Shown here piece by piece: positions 43,048-51,045 of a DNA stretch of 64,000 nt. Source of the DNA: an uncultured Oscillospiraceae bacterium (GTDB lineage: Bacteria; Bacillota; Clostridia; Oscillospirales; Acutalibacteraceae); the NCBI GenBank assembly GCA_910587995.1, contig CAJUNS010000002.1:43162-107161 (forward strand), in the 5' to 3' direction. A program made the position numbers and the translations under genes. How positions within the stretch are numbered: the first letter of the stretch is position 1; every line of letters starts with the position of its first letter. Under the pieces are notes generated by a model. It was given only the letters and a program-made list of their open reading frames with translations. It searched no databases and was not told the DNA's origin.

Positions 43048-43090
43048 AAAAATCCTTTCAAAAAACGGAGATGCTTCTGTCTTGGAGGTA

Positions 43091-43276
43091 TAGGGCTTGT
43101 TTGAAAAATTGAAAACGCCGTCTTTGTGCTCATAAGCGGTCGTCTTCCGCGTCAAAAATCCTCGTCAACCGACAGGTTGACGTAGTTAGCGCAGCTAACT
43201 ACAGCGGTTCTTTTCCTGGAATCTGACCACTTGTGACCCCAAATCCGTCATTCCCTCTATTTTCAAACAAGCCCTA
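43091..43276. mobile_element. 186-bp MITE with perfect 17-bp terminal inverted repeats
   Basis: Ends TAGGGCTTGTTTGAAAA (43091-43107) and its exact complement (43260-43276). Internal hairpins CGTCAACC/GGTTGACG and TAGTTAGC/GCTAACTA. No coding capacity. It directly abuts repeat A copy 5, and one isolated end is found at 2078-2094. A TA at each edge suggests TA target duplication. Confidence 0.75.
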
Positions 43277-43388
43277 GTTAACGCAGTTCAAAAGAGGTGA
43301 TACCTCTTTTGAACCTGGCGGCGCGGTTGTGCCCGCGCCGCCCTGCTTGAAAGTCAGTAAATACCGATTTTCAAGTACGTTTACTATT
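43274..43388 (+). repeat. Interspersed repeat A, copy 5
   Basis: A full copy: TAGTTAACGC end, GTTCAAAAGAGG hairpin, GGCGGCGCGG hairpin, CTTGAAAGTCAG-type hairpin and ACGTTTACTA end. It lies between the MITE and spoIIR and serves as the reference copy for the consensus. Confidence 0.8.
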
Positions 43389-43486
43389 AGTATACCACAT
43401 TTTTCCGGCAAAAGGAAGGAAAAGGTGTATGAGGGCGCGCCAAGGGGGCCATACTCCTTCCAGAATCTGGAAAGGCGGTAACAGCC

Positions 43487-44101
43487 ATGAAGTTTTGGAA
43501 CATAAAAGAAAATGCTAAAATCGTGCCCCGGGTCCTGGCCTGCGGCTTTCTGCTGACGCTGCTCCTGGGCTGGCTGCGCACAGCCGCGGCGGCGGAGCAG
43601 CTGCCAGAAAGCGTCCTGCGGCTGCATGTGGTGGCCAACTCGGACAGCCCGGAGGACCAGGCCCTGAAGCTGGCCGTGCGGGATGCGGTGCTGGAGGAGG
43701 CGGGCAAGTACTGCGCTGGGGCCGGCACTTTGGAAGAAGCCAATTTTCAGGTCTGCACCCACCTGGAATCCATCACCCAAGCGGCCCAGAAAGTCATTGC
43801 CCAGTGGGGGGCGGAGGACCGGGCTGTGGCCCAGGTGACGGAGCAGTATTTCCCCACCAAGGAGTATGAGGGCTTCACCCTTCCGGCGGGACGCTACCGG
43901 GCCCTGCGGGTGGTCATCGGGCAGGGGGCGGGGCACAACTGGTGGTGCGTGGTCTTCCCGGCCCTCTGCCTGCCCGCCGCCGGGGAGGAGGACCCTCTGG
44001 CCCTTTTGCCGGAGGAACAGCGGGAAGCCGCCCAATCCCAGTACAAGGTGGGCTTCAAACTGGCCGAATGGTTCGAGGAATTCAAACACTGGCTGGGGTA
44101 A
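43487..44101 (+). CDS. spoIIR: Stage II sporulation protein R
   Basis: 204 residues. SpoIIR is made in the forespore under sigma-F, secreted, and triggers SpoIIGA to cleave pro-sigma-E in the mother cell. The N-terminal hydrophobic helix (about 13-30) acts as signal or anchor. The hallmark LRLHVVANSDSPEDQALKL, then VRDAVL, and the late GAGHNWWCVVFPALC are clear. Its presence indicates endospore formation. The 5' region contains repeat A copy 5; a convincing sigma-F promoter could not be placed. Confidence 0.93.
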   Translation: MKFWNIKENAKIVPRVLACGFLLTLLLGWLRTAAAAEQLPESVLRLHVVANSDSPEDQALKLAVRDAVLEEAGKYCAGAGTLEEANFQVCTHLESITQAAQKVIAQWGAEDRAVAQVTEQYFPTKEYEGFTLPAGRYRALRVVIGQGAGHNWWCVVFPALCLPAAGEEDPLALLPEEQREAAQSQYKVGFKLAEWFEEFKHWLG

Positions 44102-44205
44102 ATGCCGCAAGCGTACTTGCCTCCCTCAGCCCGCCGCTTCGCCGCCCACCCAACTAGCCCCAAACCGAGCGCTAAACTGCCTCCTACCGCCCCCGGCAAA
44201 CGTTC

Positions 44206-44259
44206 AAAAGTTTCGTCAACCTTTTCAAAGGTTGCGGAGTTTGAGGCGGAGCCTCAAGG
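44206..44259 (+). repeat. Interspersed repeat C, copy 2
   Basis: AAAAGTTTCGT, hairpin CAACCTTT/AAAGGTTG with a TC loop, then hairpin TTGAGGC/GCCTCAA with a GGA loop. Compared with copy 1 (14982-15038), bases in both stems have changed in pairs. Confidence 0.65.
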
Positions 44260-44261
44260 TC

Positions 44262-44290
44262 TTGCAGCCCGCCGTGTTTTGGGGTATAAT
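44262..44290 (+). promoter_or_regulatory. Promoter of addB
   Basis: TTGCAG, 17-base spacer, TATAAT, immediately after repeat C copy 2 and 22 bases before the start codon. Confidence 0.6.
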
Positions 44291-44311
44291 GGAGCAAAAG
44301 GGGGCGGGGTT

Positions 44312-47300
44312 ATGCTGCAATTCGTCATTGGCCGGGCCGGAAGCGGTAAAACCGAATATCTGCGCCGCTATCTGGCGGAACAAAGCCTTAAGGGGAAAAG
44401 CGGTTTGATGCTGGTTCCGGAGCAATACACCTTTGCCACGGAGAAGGCCATGCTGGCCCTGGCCGGGCCCCAGCGGGCCAATGCCACCGGGGTGTACAGC
44501 TTCACCCGGCTGGCTGAGACCGTGTTCCGGCGGCTGGGGGGCGCGGCGGGCCGCCGGCTCAGCGATGGGGGGCGGCGCATCTTAATGGCCTGCGCCATTG
44601 CCGCCTGCGAGGATCATCTGGAGGTTTACCGCAGCGCCGCTAAGTCCGGCCGGGTGACGGATTTAATGCTCACCGCGGTCAACGAGATGAAGCTCTGCGG
44701 CATTTCCCCCGCCCAGCTTACCCAGACCGCCGGGGCTTTGCCCAGGGCGGGGCTCTCCCAAAAGCTGCGGGAGCTGGGGCTGATTTATGGGGCCTATGAG
44801 GCCCTGGTGGAGGGCTCCTTTCTGGACTCCCGGGACGACCTGACACGCCTGCGCCAGGCCTTGGAAGGGGGCGGCCTGTTCCAGGGGCAGATCATCGCGG
44901 TGGATTCTTTTGAGGGGTTCACGGTTCAAGAGCTGCGGGTGTTGGAGGAGCTGATCCGTCAGGCAGACCATGTGCTGGTGTCCCTGTGCACCGACGGCCT
45001 CTCCCAGGACGATCCTTCCGGGCTGTTCGCCCTGGTGGACCGTACCCGCTTCCGGCTCACCCGGCTGGCGGAGGACAACGGGGTGAAGGTGCTGCCCCCC
45101 GTGGTGCTCACCGGCGCGCCCCGCTTTCACAACGAGAACCTCAAGCTGCTGGAGGCCCAGCTCTTCTGCCCCCAGGACGCCCTGCCCGCCCCGGACCACC
45201 AGGGGGTGGAGGTCTTTCAAGCGCGGGACGTGTTTGAAGAGGCTGAATATGTGGCGGCCAGCATCCGGCGGCTGGCGGCGGGAGGCATGCGCTACCGGGA
45301 CATTACCATTCTGTGCCGGGACCCCCGGCAGTATTACGGCAGCTTGGATGTGGCCCTTAAAAAACGGGACATCCCCTGTTTCCTCTCCCAGCCGGTGCGG
45401 GTGGACGCGGAGCCGGTGACCCGCCTGGCCCTGGGAGCCTTTGAGGCAGTCCAGGGGGGCTTTGGCACGGACGAGCTGTTGGAGCTGCTGAAAACCGGGG
45501 TGTCGGGCTTTACGGCGGAGGAGGCCTCCCAGCTGGAAAACTATGCTTTCCTCTGGCGTATAAAAGGCGCGGGCTGGCGGGAACCCTGGGTGCGCCACCC
45601 CAAGGGCTTTGGACGGGAGTGGACCCCCGAGGACCAGGAGGAGCTGGCGGAACTGAACCGCCTGCGGGAGCGGCTGATCTCCCCCCTGGAGCGCTTCGCC
45701 GCGGCCACTCGAGACGCCTCCGGTCAGGAGGCCAGCCAGGCGGTGTACCAGCTGCTTATGGACTTCGGCCTGGAAGAGACCCTGCCCGCCTGCTGCCTGC
45801 GGCTGGAGCAGGCGGGGGAAGAGGCCGCCGCGGCCCGCCAGCGGCGGGTATGGGACCTGCTGATGGAGACGCTGGACCAGATGTACAGCATTTTGGGGGA
45901 CCGGAAAACCAGCCGGGAGAGGTATTACCGGCTGCTGCGGGAGGTGCTGGCGGCGGAGGATCTGTCAGAGATTCCCCAGACTGTGGACCAGGTGATCTTC
46001 GGCACGGCGGAGCAGGCCCGGCAGACCACGCCGCGTGCGGCGTTCCTGATGGGCGTGACCCAGGGGGACTTCCCCCTGACGCCCCGGTCCTCCGGTGTGT
46101 TTTCCGACGCGGAGCGGCGGGAGCTTATTTCCCGGGACCTGCCTTTGGGGGACCCGCTGGAGCAGAAGTCCATCGAAGAGCGGTACCTGGCCTATTCGGT
46201 GGCCAGCCTGCCGTCGGAACGGCTGTACATAAGCTGGCCCGGGTCGGTGGGCGGGGAGGACAAGGAGCCCAGCGAGCTGGTGGCGGGGGTGCTGGGCGTT
46301 TTTCCAACGCTGCGGCCCCTGCACGACCTGCCCGACGGATTTTTCGCCAACTCCCGGGAGGCGGCTTTCTCCCGCATGGCGGCACGCTGGCGGGAGGACA
46401 CGCCCCAGGCGGCGGCGCTGCGGCAGTTCATAGCCCAAGACCCGGAATATGCCGGGCGGCTGGCGGCCTTGGAGCGGGCTGCGGGAAGCCGGGAGCAGCG
46501 GGTGGAGGACCCGGCTCTGGCCCGGAAGCTCTATGGGAAAGACCTGTTTTTCTCCCCCAGCCAGGTGGAGGCCTACTACAGCTGCCCCTTTAAATATTAC
46601 TGCCGCTACGGCCTCAACGCCCGGGAGCGCCGCCCTGCCGAGGTGGATGTGCTGCAATATGGCACGCTGATGCACTACCTTTTCGAGAAAATCTTCTCCC
46701 AGCCGCCAGAAATTCGGGCCGCCCGCAGCCGGGAAGAACTGCTGGACTTGGTGCGGGAGCTCATCGCCGCCTACGCCCAGGAGAGCATGGGGGGCATGGA
46801 GCTGCTGTCCAGCCGGGAGCGCTACCGGTTGGAACGGCTGGCCCAGTCGGCCTGCCTGCTCATCGCCCATGTGGAGCGGGAGCTGGCCCAAAGCCAGTTT
46901 GTGCCGGAGAGCTTTGAGCTCAGGCTGGGCCGGAAGGTCCCCCCCCTGCGGGTGGAGCTGGGAGACGGTCCGCCGGTCACGGTGGGCGGGACCATTGACC
47001 GGGTAGACCTGTACCGCAGCCCGGAGGGCCGGGACTATGTGCGGGTGGTGGACTATAAAACCGGCAGAAAGGCATTTAAATTGGCGGACGTGCTCTATGG
47101 GCTGAACATGCAGATGCTGGTCTATCTGGCGGCGCTGGTGGAAGGGGGAGGCCGGTACCCGGCGGGTATTTTATACATGCCCGCGGCAGAGCCCAGCGTC
47201 AGCGTGGACCGGGAGGCGGACCCGGCGGCGGTGGAGAGAGCGGCGGACCGGCAGCTGAAAATGAGCGGCCTGGTGCTGGACGACCGGGAGATTATTGAGG

Positions 47301-47662
47301 CCATGGAGGCAGGGGCGAAGGGAGAATTTATTCCGGCGGCGCTGAAAAAAGATGGCACGGCGGACAGCCGGAGCTCGGTGCTGGGGCCAGAGGCTCTGGG
47401 GACGGTGCTGGAATACTCCAAGCGGCTGATTGCCTCCATGGGCCGGGAATTGAGCCGGGGGGAGGCCTCGGCCCGGCCCAGCCTGAAAAATGAGAACGCC
47501 TGCCGGTTTTGCCCCTATGGGGCCATCTGCGGCAAGGAGTTTGGGGAGCGGGATGTGGAGCAGGAGCGGCTGACGCCCAAAGAGGCGCTGGCGCGCATGG
47601 AGGCGGCGCTGGCCCCCAGCGGCCCCTCGGAAGAAACCAACCAACAAGGAGGAACAACATGA
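44312..47662 (+). CDS. addB: ATP-dependent helicase/nuclease subunit B (AddB)
   Basis: A 1116-residue subunit of the AddAB complex, which resects double-strand DNA breaks for recombination. The inactive-helicase N-terminus has an intact P-loop (GRAGSGKTEYL). The C-terminal nuclease has VVDYKTGRKAFKLADVLYG and QMLVYL. The Fe-S cluster cysteines are split as in AddB: one group in YYSCPFKYYCRYG and three in ACRFCPYGAIC. The start at 44312 is weakly preceded by GGGGCGGGG. The usual partner gene addA is not adjacent; a small ORF follows instead, so addA must be elsewhere or lost. Confidence 0.93.
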   Translation: MLQFVIGRAGSGKTEYLRRYLAEQSLKGKSGLMLVPEQYTFATEKAMLALAGPQRANATGVYSFTRLAETVFRRLGGAAGRRLSDGGRRILMACAIAACEDHLEVYRSAAKSGRVTDLMLTAVNEMKLCGISPAQLTQTAGALPRAGLSQKLRELGLIYGAYEALVEGSFLDSRDDLTRLRQALEGGGLFQGQIIAVDSFEGFTVQELRVLEELIRQADHVLVSLCTDGLSQDDPSGLFALVDRTRFRLTRLAEDNGVKVLPPVVLTGAPRFHNENLKLLEAQLFCPQDALPAPDHQGVEVFQARDVFEEAEYVAASIRRLAAGGMRYRDITILCRDPRQYYGSLDVALKKRDIPCFLSQPVRVDAEPVTRLALGAFEAVQGGFGTDELLELLKTGVSGFTAEEASQLENYAFLWRIKGAGWREPWVRHPKGFGREWTPEDQEELAELNRLRERLISPLERFAAATRDASGQEASQAVYQLLMDFGLEETLPACCLRLEQAGEEAAAARQRRVWDLLMETLDQMYSILGDRKTSRERYYRLLREVLAAEDLSEIPQTVDQVIFGTAEQARQTTPRAAFLMGVTQGDFPLTPRSSGVFSDAERRELISRDLPLGDPLEQKSIEERYLAYSVASLPSERLYISWPGSVGGEDKEPSELVAGVLGVFPTLRPLHDLPDGFFANSREAAFSRMAARWREDTPQAAALRQFIAQDPEYAGRLAALERAAGSREQRVEDPALARKLYGKDLFFSPSQVEAYYSCPFKYYCRYGLNARERRPAEVDVLQYGTLMHYLFEKIFSQPPEIRAARSREELLDLVRELIAAYAQESMGGMELLSSRERYRLERLAQSACLLIAHVERELAQSQFVPESFELRLGRKVPPLRVELGDGPPVTVGGTIDRVDLYRSPEGRDYVRVVDYKTGRKAFKLADVLYGLNMQMLVYLAALVEGGGRYPAGILYMPAAEPSVSVDREADPAAVERAADRQLKMSGLVLDDREIIEAMEAGAKGEFIPAALKKDGTADSRSSVLGPEALGTVLEYSKRLIASMGRELSRGEASARPSLKNENACRFCPYGAICGKEFGERDVEQERLTPKEALARMEAALAPSGPSEETNQQGGTT

Positions 47663-47853
47663 GCAAGAAAGGCGCGGCAAGACGGAAGCCCGGCATAGGG
47701 GCCAAGCTTCTGCTGGGGGTTGTGACCATGATTAATCTGGCGCTGACGCTGGCCCTGGCCTTGGAGCGGCGGCGGGAGGTGGTCCGGGCGGTAAACAGCC
47801 AGGAGGGCCGGATTCAGCTTCTGCTGGAAAAAGAGGCGAAAGAGACAAAATAG
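47659..47853 (+). CDS. Small single-helix membrane protein
   Basis: 64 residues: a basic N-terminus (SKKGAARRKPG), one hydrophobic helix (KLLLGVVTMINLALTLALAL) and a charged tail. GGAGG precedes the ATG, which overlaps the addB stop by four bases. I do not recognise it. It is likely to be a real gene by its translational coupling and terminator, but its role is unknown. Confidence 0.65.
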   Translation: MSKKGAARRKPGIGAKLLLGVVTMINLALTLALALERRREVVRAVNSQEGRIQLLLEKEAKETK

Positions 47854-47855
47854 AA

Positions 47856-47891
47856 AAAGACGCTGGCAGCGGGGATGCGGCCAGCGTCTTT
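47856..47891 (+). terminator. Terminator after the addB operon
   Basis: AAAGACGCTGGC and GCCAGCGTCTTT form a 12-bp stem with a short T tail. Confidence 0.85.
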
Positions 47892-47945
47892 CTTAATTTT
47901 TGAAAGGGCGGAAGGGGCACTGTTTTTTCTGGCGCGGTTTTATTT

Positions 47946-47986
47946 ATAGTAAACGCGCTTGTGCCCGTGCCGTGCGTTAACTTTAC
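47946..47986 (-). repeat. Interspersed repeat A, copy 6 (short)
   Basis: TAGTAAACGCGCTTG, a trace of the GC segment, and TGCGTTAACTTTA; all hairpins are lost. The last bases form the stop codon of the adjacent M3 peptidase gene. Confidence 0.6.
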
Positions 47987-49674
47987 TCCACCAGGTGGGC
48001 TTCCGTCCAGGCAAAGGCGGCCTGGCACACGTCCTTCACGCAGCCCTCGTCAATGGGCGAACGCAGCCCCACCGCGTGGGCCAGGTCAATGAAGGTCTTC
48101 GTTCCGCCCAGCCGCACAAAGGCCATGTACTTCTCCCAGGTCTTGGCCCGGTCTTCCAGCGAAAGGGCGAAGAACTGCAGGCTCATCACCTGGGCCAGGC
48201 AGTAGTCAATGTAGTAGAAGGGGTTCTGGTAGATGTGCGTCTGCCGCTGCCAGCCCGCGCCCCGGCCATAGAAGGGCAGGTCCTCCATATCCAGATAGGG
48301 CCGGTAGAGCTTCTCCAGCCGGGCCCAGGTCTGGTTGCGCTCTTCGGGGGTCATGTCCGGGTGGCTGTACATTTCATGCTGGAAATGGTCCACCAGGCAG
48401 CCATAGGGGATGAAGGTCAAAGCGTCCTCCGCGTGGGAGAGCTCATACTTGCCGGTCATGGGCCCAAAGAACAGGTGATGCCAGGGGGCGGTTAAAAACT
48501 CCATGCTCATGGAGTGGGTCTCGCAGCCCTCCATGGTGGGCCAGCGGTTGGCGGCAATCTCAATGCCCCGGTCCGCGATGTAATTGGCAAAGGCGTGGCC
48601 CGCCTCGTGGGTCAGCACGTCCACATCGCCGCTGGTGCCGTTGAAGTTGGAGAAGATGAAGGGGTATTTATAGTCCGGCAGGCTGGTGCAGTAGCCGCCG
48701 GGAGCCTTGCCCTCTTTGGCCAGCACATCGAACAGCTCGTTGTCCAGCATCAGGTCGATGAACGCCGCGGTTTCGCTGGAGAGCTCGTGGTACATCTTTT
48801 TACCCGCGGCCATAATTTCCTCGGGCGTGCCCTGGGGCTTGGCGGAGCCATCCTTGAACATGAGGGGGTCGTCGTAAAGCTTAAAGCTGTCCAGCCCCAG
48901 ACGCTTCTGCTGGCGGGCTTTGACTTTCACGGTCAGGGGCACCAGGTCCTGGACCACCTGGCTGCGGAAGCTGTCCAGGTCCTCCGGGGAGTAGCAGTTG
49001 CGGCCCATGCGCAAAAAGCCCAGGGGCACGTAGTTCTCAAAGCCCAGCTTTCTGGCCTGTTCGGTGCGGTTTTTCACCAGCTTGCCGTAGATTTCATCGA
49101 ACTCGGCCTGGTGTTCGTCAAAGAACCCGCCCTCGGCCTCCATGGCCGCCTTGCGGACCGCCCGGTCCGGGTCCTGCTTATAGGGCCCCAGCTGGGCGAT
49201 GGTCAGGGTCTTGCCCATAAATTCGATGCGGGCGCTGGCATACAGCTTTTGATACTCCGTGCACAGCCGGTTCTCCTCCTGCTTCAGGGGGATAATCTCC
49301 GGAGAGAAGGACTTAAGGTCCAGCTCGATGTTTTTAAACAGCAGGCTGCCCAGCTCCTTCTCCAGCTCCGGCCGGAAGGGGGAGTGGAACAGGATCTCTT
49401 TGAACGCCTGCTCCTTCTCCGAGAGAAGGGGGTACTGTTCGTTCCAGAACTCGTCCTCCCCGCTGTAAAAGGTGTCCCGGGTGTCCACGGTGTGGCGGAT
49501 GGCGGCGATGGAGGCGGCGGTGCTGATGTGGCTGCTAAGCTCCTCCTCCTCCTTAAAGACGGCCAACTGCTCTCCGGCGGAGGCGGCGGCCTTCAGCCGG
49601 GCGGTGAGCTGGTCCATCTGGGCCAATAGGGCGGGCATATCGGGGCGGGTATAGGTCATTTCGGAAAATTTCAT
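47983..49674 (-). CDS. M3 family oligoendopeptidase (PepF-like)
   Basis: A 563-residue zinc peptidase. The HEAGH motif (VLTHEAGHAFANY) supplies two zinc ligands, with the third from a downstream glutamate (ETHSMSMEF). The overall length and helix-rich N-terminal half match oligoendopeptidase F of Clostridia. It acts in the cytoplasm on short peptides, fitting a cell that imports peptides with the transporter at 24-30 kb. AAGGAG is about ten bases before the ATG at 49674. The stop codon lies in repeat A copy 6. Confidence 0.92.
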   Translation of the reverse strand: MKFSEMTYTRPDMPALLAQMDQLTARLKAAASAGEQLAVFKEEEELSSHISTAASIAAIRHTVDTRDTFYSGEDEFWNEQYPLLSEKEQAFKEILFHSPFRPELEKELGSLLFKNIELDLKSFSPEIIPLKQEENRLCTEYQKLYASARIEFMGKTLTIAQLGPYKQDPDRAVRKAAMEAEGGFFDEHQAEFDEIYGKLVKNRTEQARKLGFENYVPLGFLRMGRNCYSPEDLDSFRSQVVQDLVPLTVKVKARQQKRLGLDSFKLYDDPLMFKDGSAKPQGTPEEIMAAGKKMYHELSSETAAFIDLMLDNELFDVLAKEGKAPGGYCTSLPDYKYPFIFSNFNGTSGDVDVLTHEAGHAFANYIADRGIEIAANRWPTMEGCETHSMSMEFLTAPWHHLFFGPMTGKYELSHAEDALTFIPYGCLVDHFQHEMYSHPDMTPEERNQTWARLEKLYRPYLDMEDLPFYGRGAGWQRQTHIYQNPFYYIDYCLAQVMSLQFFALSLEDRAKTWEKYMAFVRLGGTKTFIDLAHAVGLRSPIDEGCVKDVCQAAFAWTEAHLVE

Positions 49675-49708
49675 GGAATGCAAGCTCCTTTCGTGTGATA
49701 CTGGGTTA

Positions 49709-49738
49709 ATCATACCCCCTGGACCGTGTTTTCGTCAA
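49709..49738 (-). promoter_or_regulatory. Promoter of the M3 peptidase gene
   Basis: On the minus strand TTGACG, 18-base spacer, TATGAT, about 30 bases before the ATG. Confidence 0.6.
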
Positions 49739-49892
49739 GACAAAAATTGGCAAAGAAAAAAACATACAAAGTTCATGGGGAGTTCAGAGTTTTTTCACAT
49801 TTATGGGGTACTATATGACTGTGGCCGGCAGGACCACGCAAGAACTCTTTTTTTCATCATATCCTCATTTTAACTCCTTACTTCCTCTTTGG

Positions 49893-49964
49893 AGGCCGTA
49901 CCCTTCTGGGTGCGGCCTTCAAGCTTTGTGTGGGCGGGAGCGCGGCTCCGCGCTCCCCTTTTTT
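49893..49964. terminator. Two adjacent GC hairpins in the gap before the ribokinase gene
   Basis: AGGCCGTACCC/GGGTGCGGCCT (49893-49918) and GGGAGCGCGG/CCGCGCTCCC (49936-49957) with CTTTTTT after the second, which resembles a terminator. No gene ends just upstream on the plus strand, so what it stops is unclear; a short transcript from 49800 on is possible. Confidence 0.45.
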
Positions 49965-49985
49965 GCGGGTTCCTTTGCCTCCCGC

Positions 49986-50014
49986 TTGCCTTTTCCCCCG
50001 CCATCCGTTACAAT
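49986..50014 (+). promoter_or_regulatory. Promoter of the ribokinase-like gene
   Basis: TTGCCT, 17-base spacer, TACAAT, 34 bases before the ATG. Confidence 0.6.
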
Positions 50015-50048
50015 AGTTTCATACCATTCCAGAAAGGAGCCCCATCCC

Positions 50049-50945
50049 ATGAAAGTACTTAACTTTGGTTCCCTCAACTTGGACTACGTCTATCAAGTGG
50101 ACCGCTTTGTTCGTCCCGGCGAGACCCTCAGCGCCCGCTCTATGGCCTTGAACCCTGGCGGCAAGGGGCTTAACCAGTCCATTGCCCTGGCCCGGGCCGG
50201 AGCCCAGGTATACCACGGCGGCTGCGTGGGAAAGGGCGGGGAGGCTCTGCGGGAGCTGCTGCGGGAAAACGGAGTAAACACGGAGCTTCTGCTTCCCACC
50301 GGCCAGCCCCAGGGAAGCGCGGTCATTCAGGTAACGCCCCAGGGAGAAAACTGCATCCTCCTTTACGGGGGCTCCAACCAGGCCCTGGAGGAGGGGCAGA
50401 TTCGGGAGGCTTTGGGCCGCTTTCAAGCGGGGGACTGCCTAGTGCTGCAAAACGAGGTGAATCATCTCCCCTTGCTGGTGGAGGAAGGGGCCCGGCGGGG
50501 CCTGCTGGTGGTGCTGAATCCCTCCCCCTATGACGAAAGGCTGGCCAAGGTGGACTTTGGGCAGCTCAGCTGGCTGCTGGTCAACGAGGTGGAGGCAGAG
50601 CAGATTGCCGGAAGCCAGGACCCGGACACCGTGTGGAAGCGGCTGCACAGCCAATACCCCAGGCTCTCGCTGGTGGTGACGCTGGGCGGGCAGGGCAGCG
50701 CGGCCTTTCGGGTGCAAGAGAGCGGGGTAGAGGCCCTGCGGCAGGCCGCTGTGCCGGTCCGGCCGGTGGACACCACGGCGGCGGGGGATACCTTTACGGG
50801 CTATTTCATCGCCGGACTGGCTCAGGGCCTCGCTTTGAAAGACGCCATGGCCCGGGCCTCCCAGGCGGCGGCCATCAGCGTAACCCGCCCCGGAGCCGCC
50901 GGAAGCATCCCCCGGCAAGACGAGGTGGAGCGGGCGGTTCTTTAA
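50049..50945 (+). CDS. PfkB-family sugar kinase, ribokinase-like
   Basis: 298 residues of the ribokinase/PfkB family. N-terminal sugar-binding GSLNLDYVYQVDRFVRPGET and NPGGKGLNQSIALARAG are typical of ribokinases; the C-terminal anion hole and base DTTAAGDTFTGYF carries the catalytic aspartate. It would phosphorylate ribose or a similar sugar. No rbs transporter or regulator adjoins it. AAAGGAG precedes the ATG. A terminator follows. Confidence 0.88.
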   Translation: MKVLNFGSLNLDYVYQVDRFVRPGETLSARSMALNPGGKGLNQSIALARAGAQVYHGGCVGKGGEALRELLRENGVNTELLLPTGQPQGSAVIQVTPQGENCILLYGGSNQALEEGQIREALGRFQAGDCLVLQNEVNHLPLLVEEGARRGLLVVLNPSPYDERLAKVDFGQLSWLLVNEVEAEQIAGSQDPDTVWKRLHSQYPRLSLVVTLGGQGSAAFRVQESGVEALRQAAVPVRPVDTTAAGDTFTGYFIAGLAQGLALKDAMARASQAAAISVTRPGAAGSIPRQDEVERAVL

Positions 50946-50968
50946 AAGAAGTGGACAGGTTTTCAGTC

Positions 50969-51014
50969 AAAAAGCCCCTGGCGCGGGAAAACTCCAAGCG
51001 CCAGGGGCTTTTTT
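50969..51014. terminator. Bidirectional terminator
   Basis: AAAAAGCCCCTGGCGC and GCGCCAGGGGCTTTTTT: a long stem between the kinase gene and the convergent SLH protein gene. Confidence 0.9.
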
Positions 51015-51045
51015 ATTGCCCTTTCAGGCTATTCTTGCGTATGGT

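Noticed and set aside
43274-43388. Repeat A as a tRNA gene
   Set aside because: The three-hairpin cloverleaf is suggestive, but stem lengths, loops and the conserved tRNA bases do not fit, and the ends are inverted repeats of a mobile type.
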